Shown here: positions 13,401-23,882 of the stretch, piece by piece
Layout: the number at the start of each line of letters is the position of its first letter
Numbering within the stretch: position 1 is the first letter of the stretch
NCBI GenBank assembly: GCA_049724395.1
Contig: JAUGWO010000058.1
Span: 20,274 to 84,273 of the forward strand
DNA length: 64,000 bases
Direction of reading: 5' to 3'
Source: Spongospora subterranea f. sp. subterranea
Lineage: Eukaryota; Endomyxa: Phytomyxea; Phytomyxea; Plasmodiophorida
Position numbers and translations under genes: made by a program
Notes under the pieces: generated by a model
The model's database searches: none
What the model saw: only the letters and a program-made list of their open reading frames with translations
Told to the model about the DNA's origin: nothing

Positions 13401-16400
13401 CATATGGATTCGTCCAATATTTTGGCCTGTACCGAGTCGTTCATCACCTGGTTAGAGATTTGAACACACACGAAATGCCCTTCATCTCGCTAAACACGAT
13501 CATCGGTTCATCGTTCCGTTCAGGGCCGTTATCCAGAGCATCACCATTGTGGATCGATCGGCGCCGATATCGAAACAAGGGGCGATATCGGCCTATAAAT
13601 CCCTGTTCGATATCCTGGTTGGGCAGGTGAAGCTCTATGAGGGCGCCATCCTTGAGCTATCGTCCAATCGCCTGCTGTTGATATGGGATATGTCGCCGAC
13701 CCTCAACCAATCCCGAATATGTTCTCAGGTCCATCATCGCCATCATCGTTCGTCGTCGTCTGATCTCTCTCTCGTCTTTAGTCGGTCTCGTGCGCGTTCA
13801 GTATGATCCAGGCGATCGCCGCCCAGCAATTGGACACACTGTTCGACTGTTTCTGGTCGTTATCGTGTGGCGATATCCTCCTGATCACCACATCCGGTGC
13901 CGAATCCTATCGAGGGTATATGGGATTCGGTCCCGCTCTAATCGAGGTGATTTCCATCGCGCGATCGCCATTTCTCAGCCCCGTTCGATCGTCGACCGTT
14001 TGTTTTGGCACAGGCGTTCCAGATCGAGGAAGGGTTCGACGATGGGCGCGTTGTCATCCACAAGAACATGCTGAAACTGCTTCGGGTGTGTGGGCGAGTT
14101 GACGTCAGACGCGAGGTCGACGACAAGAAATACGCCATCATCCAAGGGTTCAACGCGAACACCATCGAATCGCACGTCAACGGGACACTGCAGTTGATCA
14201 GCTTCATCCACCAATACAATGTCGACGAACGCGGTCCGTTCACCGCATCCGAGTTCGCCAAACACAGGTAATTCCCCCCGGCCCTGGTCGATATCGCCCC
14301 CGTTTCCCCCAAACCGTATCTGAACCGCCGCCGCCGCCGTTTTCAGACATCCTGCTCTGCCGGTCGCGTCCGCTCTCACCCATCCCGACCTGTATCTGTC
14401 CGAAGACTGTCTCGACATCACGATCGTGTGCATCCGGTGCGATGTTCCCCACGTCCCCGCCCAGGCCGACAACGTCATCGCGACCTTCGCCTTCGAGATC
14501 CACACGGTCCGCTTGTCGGAGCCGTCCTGCGTGTTCGCATCGTTATCGTCAACGGGGACCAAGATCACGGCGGTTGTGGCATTTGAGGCCATCGCCTCCA
14601 GGATCGCCTTCCTCTTCGCCTTCCGAATTCGGTTCAGTATCGGACAGCGATTCGGCACCGAATGCAGTATTGGGATCGCGACGGGATTGTGCCGATTTCA
14701 TCGAATTGAGCCGTTGGGCGACACGATCATGTCAGTTCATCATCGCTCGTTTCGATCGGTTTTTGCTGAGACCGCCGCCCCGTTTCAGCGTTGGAGATGC
14801 GATGAAGAACGGGCGACATGCGCTATCGTTGGCGGCCGATAATATATTGATTGACGAAGACACGCAGGACGCGTTCGAGGAGATGATCGTATCGCACGAT
14901 CACGATCAGCAATCGAATATGAAGGCGCTGCGCGTGCACTTCGTGCTGGAGTCGCTGAAACTGGGGGTGTCGTTCCAATGGACGACGAGCGTGGTGCTGT
15001 GCGGGCGAGCACAGCAGCGAATACTGCTGGAGGACGCCATCATATCGAGTATCAAGGGCCATAAATATCGGGGACATGTCATGGTCATCAATGGACCGAA
15101 AGGGATCGGCAAGACGACATTACTCACCAATCTGTTGATCGTCGCCTCAAACCTCATCGACAGCACACAACGCAAGGCGTCAATGTAAGGGCGCCGTCCT
15201 CGTTTCCCCCCCCCGATATCATTCGCTGGTTCTGATCGATCGTCGCCGTGTCGGTTTAGTTTATCGTGTTTCGGGAAGCGATTATACGGCGGCGAGAAAG
15301 GCGATGGATCAGCGATGCGGGTTCTGATGAAGCAGTTGTTAGCTCCTGTGGCCGCCTCATTAGGAGGGATATCTCAACTACGGGCGAAATACGTCGCCAC
15401 GATCAACAAGCTCGCCCCGAAACTCGCCCAGGAGCTGTGGCTGGTCAACGGCCTGTGCGGTCTGGGATTCGACCGCAACCCGGGGACCAATGTCGCCAAC
15501 CTGATCGGGGAGACGGTCCCCAGCCTTCACAGGAAATCGGCCCAGATCATGACCATGTTGATCGGGATGATCATCCCTCAATCGCACCAGATCCTCATCA
15601 TCATCGACGACATCGATCACTTGGACAAACTGTAACAAACACCACCGGATCTAATGGGATTTCGTGGCGAACAACGTTGCTCGTTGTTGACGTCGAGTTC
15701 TGTTTTCAGGTCGGTGATCTGTCTCGAGGAAATCCTGGTCCATATTCCGTCAACGGTCCTGATCATGTCGGAATCGGACTCGTCGCACGACAAGATGGAG
15801 ATCTTCGCCAGCCGATCTCAACACGAATCGGTCGCGATCCCGTTGCTGTCGCCGGACGACTCGGTCCTGTTGGCGTCGTTATCGTTGGCCGGCGCCAAAC
15901 CCACGCCCGAATACGTCGCGTTCGTGGGGAAATTGGGCTCAGGCCAACCAGGGAAGCTATCGTCGGTCGCCCATTGTGCCAGCCGGTTGTGTCGCCTTAG
16001 CCGGCGCGTTCTCGAGAGCAACACCCGCGACTCGTAAGACGACCTGAGTCGTTGGTGAATTCCCCGATTGACCATCGAATCAACAGGAATGATCGTATCG
16101 ATCGAATAATGGCGAACGAATTAACATCAGCTCAATCATCGGTTCTGGCGATTTGTAGTGTTTGCGGCGTCAAATTCGAGTACTCGGTCCTGTTAGCTGT
16201 ATTATCGTTGATCAAACAGGATCCCAACGTAATATTATCGCTCCCGTTTTTCCCCTCGTTATACCATATCGGTCTGAATCGCGCGCGGGCTCAGAACGAT
16301 AACGGCAACATCCCATCGACCGCCGAACAGATCGAGTCGTATATCGACGTGTTCGTCAAACACACCCAGCTCCTTTGCGAAGTGCCCAGTTCCGATTGTG

Positions 16401-18685
16401 GGTGTCCGATCGTGAAACCATCGGAACGGGGATCGTCGTCTGATCCGCTCCGATGAACAGGTTCATGGGAAGGGCGGTGGTTCATGTTCACATCGGATAT
16501 CGCCCACACCCGAATGTACTCGGGCTTCGAGATCGAGAAGAAGCGCAAGATCCATGGCCTGGTCGCCGACGTGCTGGAAGAGCGGAAGGTCCACGATAAC
16601 GAACTTCTGGCACATCATTGGCGAATGGCGCGTAATTACGATAAAAGTATCGCGTATCAGGTGAAAGTCGCCCGACAGTTCCTAAAATCCAGAAACATTC
16701 GCAAGGTAAAGACGGCAATTGGCGAAAATGGGAACAATGATGGGGATTAACCGGTTGATGAACAATTAGGCGATCACGTACTATAAAGGGGCGGTGGCGT
16801 CGTGGACGGTGTTGTCGCGACGACGACCCAGTGTACCGCCATCGGTTGACAACACGTTCCAGTTTGAGAAGATCCATATGGAGTTGGCCGAGGCCTTCAT
16901 CATCTGTGAAGAATATCAGTCGGCGATCGAGTCGTTGACCGCTGTCCTAACCCAATCGCAATACCCCATCCCGATCAAGCAGAAACTGCCCCGATCGGTG
17001 GCCAAAGCGCGGCACTGGATCAGGAAGGTGTTCAAGACGTGGGACGAGAAGGGCCGATCCGATAACAGGATCGTCCCTGATCACGGGCGACAATTACCCA
17101 ATAATCTATCTCATTCGGTGGGAGTCGATAGCTCATCCAGCGCTCATTTGGCCGCCCGAGCATATATCGCATTCGCCCATTCCTGCATCATGATCATGTC
17201 GGCCAATCAGGGGTTCGATGCAGCCATCAAGGCGGTGAATTGGGCCTATAAAACGGGCGATCCGCTGTTGATCGCCAACGCCAGCGCCACGATCAGCGAC
17301 CTGTACTTGTGGCATGGGTGGACGGACATGGCGTCGTCGGCGATCGAGGGCGTCAAGCAATGCGATGTGATCACATTGCAGACAGCGATCATGGATATAA
17401 CGCGAGGAAATTTCGCCATGGCTGAACCCAAGCTGAAATCGTGCAATGTCAACAAGCTGATGATCGATAATCCAATGCTGTGGCGTCGCGTACTGTTAAC
17501 TCAGGTCGGTCACAATGGGGAACAATCACTCAACGCCCGTCGATCGCCATTCGTCTGAGCGGGATCGCTGTTCCTAGGTCCTGTTAGCGATATTACAAGA
17601 GGACCTGCACGTGGCGATCTACACGATCGAGATGCTGGAGAAGGGTTCAGCCCAATACGGTGGCGAACCGTTAGCCCGACGCTGCTCGTCGTTGAGCGCG
17701 CTGATCGCGTTGCTGAGAAATAACCTGGATAACTGCATCACGTTGTTGCTTGGCGATAATCGTCAGGAGACCGAGCTATCGATCATGGGCCAGGCGATAT
17801 TGTGTCTGGTCTATCTGCGGATGGGCCAGATATCGAAAGCGTCGGCGTGGTTTGGCACATTGTTCCTCGATTACGCATCAGAGACGTTCGTGGCCAGATG
17901 GGACGATGTGTATCAGCACGTTCTCATGGCGGAATATCTGGTTCAAATTCTGATTGATGATCCAACGGCTCAGGACCGGTAATGATCCAGAACACATGTT
18001 CGGAACGCTAATCCCGCTCATGATCGTTATTGTCAACAGGCCGAATATGCCATCGTCGCCAATCAGCAGCCCCAAATCGAAACAACGACCGAACAACGTC
18101 ATCACGAAGACGGAGACGAAAGAGATCGACACAGCCGAGGCCAGACGTCATCTAGCACTTGTCGTGAAGCGATTACGGGAGTTCGCCAGCCGGTATTCGT
18201 ACGCCAAAGGACTCGCTGATCTCTATGGAGGATGTCTCGAGCTGATCGATGGGCGATCGATCGGATCTGGCACGACCTCCATAGGTCTGTTCGTGAAGGC
18301 GTTGACTGCATTGGAGGTGTCGGATCTGAGGTTCTTCGAAGCCAGAGCCCGTCTCCTGATAGGAAGCAATAATGGGTTTAGAGACCATCGCGATCATGAT
18401 ATGCTGATCGGCGCCAGACAATATTTCAGCACGGCTCGCAACCAGCACTACCTCAATCTGGTCGACGACGCCCTCCAGCGATTACCGCTAACGGATCTGT
18501 TCGCCAAGAGCAACGCTCGACGGGAGCGGATCATGTCGGATGTGGTGAGCGAGGCGGTCGCCGGTGCGTTCATCAAGAGAGGTAGTGTGCTGTCGACACG
18601 TCAGAATCGCGAGAGTTTTATAGAGGAACCAACAGCTCGAACTGTTCGCAATCTCAGGATCGATAGTTCTGAGATGGACTCATAA
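4474..18685 (+). CDS. Giant soluble-adenylyl-cyclase-like fusion protein
   Basis: About 20 exons encode about 4,290 residues: 4474-5934, 6018-7700, 7770-9618, 9687-11074, 11202-12029, 12096-12315, 12383-13008, 13071-13450, 13524-13728, 13782-13946, 14014-14267, 14347-14730, 14789-15184, 15260-15631, 15710-16033, 16087-16403, 16461-16705, 16770-17504, 17578-17978, 18040-18685. Intron phases agree throughout except for two single-base breaks (near 6102 and in the A-run at 11048-11053). Order: class III cyclase pair, NTPase, TPR, NTPase, TPR, acidic linker, degenerate cyclase pair, NTPase, TPR. The first half matches the ADCY10 (soluble adenylyl cyclase) plan, so cAMP synthesis in the cytosol is the expected activity. 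The second half is read in the same frame with no room for a promoter, so I infer one protein; two adjacent genes remain possible. The ATG at 4474 is the first in a frame open from 4441. Confidence 0.8.
4864..6290 (+). other. First (catalytic-type) cyclase pair of the giant protein
   Basis: The C1 domain has FFGIVLLSDISGFTQLA, with the first metal-binding Asp near 4896, and DVTKFAGDALLSVF, with the second near 5140, as in active class III cyclases. C2 runs from about 5670. An intron (5935-6017) interrupts it, after which GIGVTTGGAFCGSVG and EYAIVGDI, then VNLSARLM, give the expected core. EYAIVGDI and VNLSARLM are adjacent in the family but differ here by one extra base near 6102, too small to be an intron. 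Both C1 Asp residues are present, so this pair is predicted to be catalytic. Confidence 0.8.
6310..7560 (+). other. NTPase module 1 of the giant protein
   Basis: A STAND/AAA-like ATPase region follows the cyclase pair, as in mammalian ADCY10. The P-loop is EGDSGMGKTRLVQDIW (about 6463-6510). The Walker B strand is ICMVVENLRDLD, with Glu-Asn where the other modules have Glu-Asp or Asp-Asp. The winged-helix-like end contains HIDGLSPSQQEVLKCASVIG. TPR-like helices follow across the intron at 7701-7769. In this family the module is thought to regulate the cyclase. Confidence 0.7.
9480..10760 (+). other. NTPase module 2 of the giant protein
   Basis: A second P-loop, LFGQTGIGKS, is split by the intron at 9619-9686 and continues as ALARRFVSLASRED after splicing. 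The Walker B element is ICLIFEDLQWLD, the canonical form for this class. No cyclase domain precedes it: only about 110 residues separate it from the preceding TPR block. TPR-like helices follow to about 12950. An NTPase-TPR unit has therefore been added without its own cyclase. Confidence 0.7.
13260..14960 (+). other. Second, degenerate cyclase pair (pseudo-cyclase)
   Basis: After an acidic linker (DGDPDAKEDESDQ) the frame enters a second C1-C2 pair over exons 8-13. SNILACTESFITWAV occupies the place of IVLLSDISGFTQLA, and LYEGAILELSSNRLLLIW that of the second metal site, so neither metal Asp is kept. The C1 tail (ESYRGYMGFGPALIE, then GRVVIHKNMLKLL after a 67-nt intron) and C2 (ITIVCIRCDV, CSIGIATGLC, IIVGDAMKNGRHALSLAA) keep the fold signature. 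A binding or structural role is inferred rather than catalysis. Confidence 0.65.
14990..16570 (+). other. NTPase module 3 of the giant protein
   Basis: The third P-loop is VINGPKGIGKTTLLTNLL (about 15090-15140) and the Walker B strand is ILIIIDDIDHLDK (about 15592-15630). After introns at 15632-15709 and 16034-16086 comes RIMANELTSAQSSVLAICSV, which aligns with the equivalent helix of module 1. The rest of the gene (16461-18685) is TPR-like helices and a polar tail. All three NTPase motifs needed for ATP binding look intact here. Confidence 0.7.
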
Positions 18686-19428
18686 ACCATATGGCATCAT
18701 TTAGCATATAGATATTGGATTATTCATCATAAAACTAATAAATCATATATCAACAAATCCAATAAACGACAGGGCTTTGGCTAACAGATTCCAGAAAACG
18801 TCCTAGAGTAGGGTCCTTGAATATTGATAAATTATAGACGTAATTTCATTCAAAGGTATCATTCATCAGTTTGAAAGGGTCGAGGTTAAATGCCACGTTT
18901 GCGCTAGCTGCATGCTTCAAGACCCTTCGAGAAGAAGGCCCAAAAAGCGAAGCCGATTTATATTTTCAAAATTCAGTTCGCCAATAACATCTGTGCCCAT
19001 AGGGCATATAAACCTGGGTACATTGTACGCTCGGCAGCCGAGAATGGTGAGGCAAATGTTCTTCATTTCCCTTTCGCACTGATTTATTGAAGGAACCAAG
19101 CACCAAAAACTCCCAAGGCAACAAGCCGGCGTGGCGTCAGGTGATCGACCTGGCGCAATCTTGACCAGTTCTGAATCAGTGCGAAAGGAAAATGAAGGAC
19201 CTTCTTCTATTGCTCTGATAATCATAATGTTGACCGGGTGCTAGGCTCCAACGTCAAAAATGCTCAAACGCCATATTAACCTTTATGCTGTGAAGAGTGA
19301 AGACTGAGCCCTACCGTGAGGACGGTACGATCTATCGACGAGTGATATTGTCCAGAACACAAGAAGATCTTTTGATCGCGACATAGATCTACAAAATCAA
19401 ATGGCCATATTTAGATATTGCATGGTTT
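18686..19428. other. AT-rich gene-poor stretch
   Basis: No confident gene. A minus-strand ORF at 18917-19225 (102 codons) shows no family resemblance. The only structure seen is the short inverted repeat at 19061-19197. The 3' end of the giant cyclase gene and its polyadenylation region lie at the left edge. Confidence 0.4.
19061..19197. repeat. Short inverted repeat, 24-nt arms
   Basis: Arms at 19061-19084 and 19174-19197 are reverse complements over 24 nt with one mismatch, separated by 89 nt. The whole unit of about 137 bp could be a MITE-like remnant or a hairpin. No target-site duplication was identified. Confidence 0.6.
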
Positions 19429-20256
19429 TTTGACGCTGCAGTTTTTTGAGAATTTACAATGTGAAATGGTGGCGCCCCATTTTTCGATGAATGCTGCCAT
19501 GTCGGAGCAGAAATGTTCCCTCTAGCACGTTAAAATCGGTGTCTGAATTTGGTTGACGAACTGTCGTGCGCTTTCCCTCAATTCTGATTTTCGCGGCGGG
19601 ACGACGCATTTGTTGGAGGCCTTGTTTGAACCGATGGCGCGACGACATCGCATTCCGAGCGATGCTCCAGCCTCTGGAATACAATCTCTGAAACCAATGA
19701 ATTAATCTTTTCAAGGAGAGCAGGTGCCTGGCTGGCCAATAACGTCTGTGTTTCTTCAAAAGCGCTTCTGTTGAGAATACGTTGAAACAAGGCAGTAGAC
19801 CTGATTTCTACTCACAGGACATCCGACACATACGACGAGGCCAGGACTGGCAAAGATTGCAACCTTAACCGACGCTACCCTCGACTGCAATCGACGTGCA
19901 GGCGTGCCATGTTGGCGCTAAAGACAGCACGTGACTTCCTGTTCTTTTAACGTGCGCCAACAGGTCTGCCGAATCCCAGTAGTAGAGCTGAGCATTCTTC
20001 ATCGTCTTGTGCCGTGCACCTTGTCGAATCGAGGTCGCCACCAAATTTTAGGCTGACAACATTAAGCTTCAGGAACCCACCGTCCCGCCGCGAAAATCAG
20101 AGTTGATGGAAAGCGCACGACAGTTCGTCAACCAAATCCAGACACCGATTTTAACGTGCTATCGGGAACGTTTCTGCTCAGACATGGCAGCAATCATCGA
20201 AACATGGGGCGTCATTTTCACATTCGAAATCGTCAAAAAAACTGGAGCGTCAATAG
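19429..20256. repeat. Large inverted repeat with about 165-nt arms
   Basis: The arm at 19429-19603 read on the minus strand matches 20081-20256 on the plus strand over at least 165 nt, at roughly 85-90% identity by eye, with about 480 nt between. Both arms carry the same peptide in the same relative frame (ESARQFVNQIQ, then FCSDMAA). The plus arm keeps it open for about 60 codons (20103-20294, ending DDSDIMDCIKKH); the minus arm has a stop within it. This is a palindromic duplication of a small unrecognised coding segment, either a transposon terminal region or a duplicated gene fragment. The loop itself has only small ORFs. Confidence 0.65.
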
Positions 20257-20643
20257 ACGATAGCGATATAATGGATTGTATCAAGAAACATTAACTGGTC
20301 AATGACGCCGATACGATACGTGACCCATCAACACAGTAGTAACACAGTGTTTCGATAATGACGACTGAGAAACGTTAGGTCAATATGAGTGGGGGATTCG
20401 CCCATTAAGCCCATGATGAGACGGGGGGACCTGATATGATTGTCCTCCTTCCCAGTCAGGTCTCGAAACTGTACTCGTTACCAAACGGAGTCAAGGAGAG
20501 GAGGACCCACGACTGACCCCAAGTCTTATGATTCATGGTCAACATGCCGTACGGAGCTCGCTATCAACGATACAACTGTACTGTACTCACATTTTTATCG
20601 CGACACCGAACCACTGTTCATTGTTCAATATTGATTGCAAATA

Positions 20644-22367
20644 ATGGCTGGATTCGATCCGAATGCGTCCGAATTTGTGCCTCGGTTCGGGGCTTCTGCA
20701 TTCGTGCCAGCGGTCCAGGTAGGGGAATCCTGGGATGATGAGGACGATGCCATTATGGAGAGCTTGGCTGCCGTGTCGTTCGACAAACAGGCCGTTGAAG
20801 TGGCCAAGGTTCAAATGGTAGCCAGTAGCGAGCCGGTCCAGGAAGCAGCCCCTAATCACGCAGGGAAACACACGGCCCCTGAGCCGGTTGCCGCTGAGGA
20901 GGAGGAGGAGGAGGAGGAGGAAGATGTTGAGGTGGATCCTTCTCTATATCACGATAACCGCGAGAATATCAATGTTGTTTTCATTGGTCATGTTGATGCT
21001 GGCAAGTCAACTATTTCGGGAAATCTTTTGGTCTTAACAGGACAGGTTGATCAACGCACAGTTCAGAAATACGAACGAGAGGCCAAAGGTTCTTTATCGG
21101 TTATTTTTTATGCATCCATCCAATTTATTTTTGTAATGTTTCAGAGAAGAACCGGGAATCTTGGTTTCTTGCATATGTTATGGACACCAATGAAGAAGAA
21201 CGAGTTAAAGGAATTACAACCGAGATGGGTAAAGCTTCGTTTGAGACTGCTTCCAAAAGATATACAATCCTGGATACTCCCGGACACAAGACATTAGTAC
21301 CGAATATGATTATGGGAACCGCTCAGGCCGATATCGGGGTTCTTGTCATATCCGCTCGAAAGGGCGAATTTGAAACTGGGTTTGATCGCGGTGGTCAAAC
21401 ACGCGAGCATGCTCTTCTTGCCAAAACGCTTGGGGTCGAAAAGCTTATTGTGGTGATCAATAAGATGGATGAACCGTCTGTCAAGTGGTCTGAAGAGCGT
21501 TATAATGAAATCGTCGGAAAGTTGAGTCCGTTCTTAAGACGGTGTGGATTCCAGTTAAAAAAATCTCTTTGGTTTTTGCCGTGCTCGGGAATAACTGGTG
21601 CTAATCTGATGGAACCAGTCAAATCATCAGTTTGCCCATGGTGGAAGGAAGGTTTATCGTTGGTGAGCTTAATTGACTCGCTTCCGGCAGCCGGGAGAGA
21701 TCCCAAAGCGCCTGTACGTATTCCCGTGTCTGGTCGTTATAAAGAGATGGGTAGCGTATTTATTATGGGGAAGCTTGAAGTGGGAACACTGACCATGAAA
21801 TCCAAGCTGTGTCTAATGCCTGGAGGAACACGAGTCGATCTGCTCAGCATTATAGCGGATGAGAAGGAGATCGAGTATTGCCGTCCTGGTGAAAACATTC
21901 TAGTTAAATGCCGCGGCATTGACGAAGAAGACGTTCGTGTTGGTATGGTTTTATGTCCAGTCAAAAGCCCATGTAGTGTGTCAAGTGAGTTTGAAGTTCA
22001 AATGCAAGTAACGGATTTACTCGAGCACAAACCGCTTATCACTGCTGGATATCAAGCCGTAACTTCATATTCACAGTGTCATTGTCGAATGCCAGATCGT
22101 AAAATTATTGCACGAATTTGATGTACAAGGACGAAGGCGGAAGCGCCCCCCAGTGTTTGTCAAGTCAAACAGTATTGTAACCTGTGTTATTTCAGTCGAA
22201 TACCCGATCGTTATCGAGGTACGCCTTTGTGTTCTATCTTAGTGGCATTTCTCATCAATTGCTATCAGACTTTTGCAACGCGTCCACAACTTGGCCGCTT
22301 AACGTTGCGCGATGAAGGGAAAACAATTGCTATTGGGAAAGTATTATCTCTTGTGTCATCGACTTAA
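20644..22367 (+). CDS. SUP35: Translation release factor eRF3 (SUP35/GSPT1 type)
   Basis: Three exons, 20644-21088, 21145-22218 and 22269-22367. The short N-terminus starts [20 protein letters not shown], with two overlapping PAM2-type motifs (poly(A)-binding protein contacts), then a poly-Glu run. The GTPase domain has GHVDAGKST (G1), DTPGH (G3) and NKMD (G4), with the REAKEKNRESW joint restored by splicing; domains 2 and 3 follow. The end ([19 protein letters not shown]) is the eRF3 C-terminus. With eRF1 it drives GTP-dependent termination. The frame carries one extra A at 22061-22062, between AGYQAV and [20 protein letters not shown], which are contiguous in the family; I read this as an assembly indel. 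The N-domain is much shorter than in yeast, without a Gln/Asn-rich prion-like region. The gene symbol denotes the family. Confidence 0.9.
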
Positions 22368-22635
22368 TTTTGAACAGCTATAAATTCCGATCATCTCAGT
22401 CATCTAAATCGTGCTGTTTCAACAGTTCAGATGAGCTCCGATTACGGTAGTGAAGCTTCTTATAGTAATAGATTCATCTACTGTCAACCATCTTGGTCGA
22501 GCGTATACTGAGTTGGGTTTTTCGTGAGCGACTTGTGTGTAGACGAACAATCAATCTGAGGGAATTAATCCGAAAGGGCAATCGCTTGAACAGTTGGCAG
22601 TGATTACTGTCGGGACGACCCCTGGTTGTCGATTA

Positions 22636-23820
22636 ATGGGTTTCAACTATTTAACTCATGTTCTGCGCCTCATTTCGTCTCACCTGCCATTCGAAAAGGC
22701 TCCGCTGCGTCGAATCAAACTTGAATCGATCTCTGGGAAACGACTAGCCATAGACGCCAACCTTTACGTTCACCACATCTATAAGAATTGGCCAGAGAAG
22801 GTCGGCGAGATATTTAGCGACTGGTCAAAATGGATTAAGCTAAACAATATCGAACCTGTTTTTGTGTTTGATGGGATTCCGAAAAAACACCTCAATTCAT
22901 CTCGAGGGGCAGGTTTAACTTGTACCGTCTCTCATGCCAAGGCGGAAGGCAGATTACCAGGTAATCTCCTCATCCCAACTACTGATTGCACATCTCCTTC
23001 CAACGCCTTCAGCGCTAATCAACAAGTTGGTCGAGCCCATAACTGGGATTATATCAGGGAAGATTTGGTTGGAATGACACGACAACGAGCCATCAACGGT
23101 GGTGCATGGAGCAACGTCAAGAGAACGCTAGATAACGAAAATGTTGCCTGGATAAAGGCTAGCCATGATTCCGATTCGTTTTGTGCTTTGTTAGCCGACC
23201 CTCATCATAAGATTGTGGATGGAGTTGCATCGGAGGACAATGTCGGTTGGGTTATAATTCCCGGTTTATATATCTGACAAATTTTCAATTCCAGGACCTG
23301 ACTGTCCTTGGTGTCAATCTTACTATTCGGGGGTTATTTGATGCGTTTATACGATCTCAGGACGAAATTCACGAGCTCGTTTTTAGCAACACACTGGACG
23401 CGCTTGGCTCACTAACCCATGAACAGTTTGTCAGGTTCTGCTTGGCCCTTGGATCTCGTGATATCGATGGATTTCTCAATAACAAGCCGATTTCAAATGA
23501 AAAAGAGGTCGGAATTGCGAACTGTAAAAGCATCGTTTCCACCAAGTTGATTCTCATTTGGCTTGCAGATCATGAATCTAGTCTCACAATTCAAAAACGA
23601 GGACCTGCAGAAAGTGGCGAGTAAAAAGTTGCAATACTATTTGAATAATATCAGTGCCGAAAATGTGGACTTGCTGTCTCCTGGAATCGACCGCGCTCTT
23701 TCACTGGTGGAATGGGCAGAGACGTTCAGAGTTAAACGTGCATACGCAACGATTGATCGCAGGTCGCGAGGCCGTCGGAATCGTGATGCCAAAGCTCAGG
23801 CGAACCGAAGAGTACATTGA
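22636..23820 (+). CDS. XPG/FEN1-superfamily 5' nuclease-like protein
   Basis: The N-domain starts MGFNYLTHVL and has GKRLAIDANLYVHHIY and IEPVFVFDG, placing two acidic metal ligands. The I-domain has KASHDSDSFCALL and VASEDN; splicing out 23242-23294 (donor GTCGGT) gives SEDNDLTVLGVNLTIRGLF, as in the family. A later exon has ALGSLTHEQFVRFCLALGS, the helix before the HhH region. An intron at 23535-23568 leads to a C-terminal helical and basic tail ending at 23820. The usual E-x-E pair is D-S-D here, and the glycine-rich HhH loop is poorly preserved. The part between about 22905 and 23020 does not splice cleanly in my reading. A DNA repair or processing nuclease is likely; the subfamily (FEN1, EXO1, GEN1, other) is not assigned. 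Confidence 0.75.
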
Positions 23821-23882
23821 AAATGGGAAATAATTTATGTGTTTCACGTGCGATCTGAAATATATACCTGCTTGAGACTTTT

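Noticed and set aside
13397-13630. A frame (MPYGFVQYFGLYRVV) as the true start of the second cyclase unit
   Set aside because: The main frame stays open to 13450 and splices to 13524, giving ILACTESFITWAVIQ in line with the C1 domain, so no frame change is needed.
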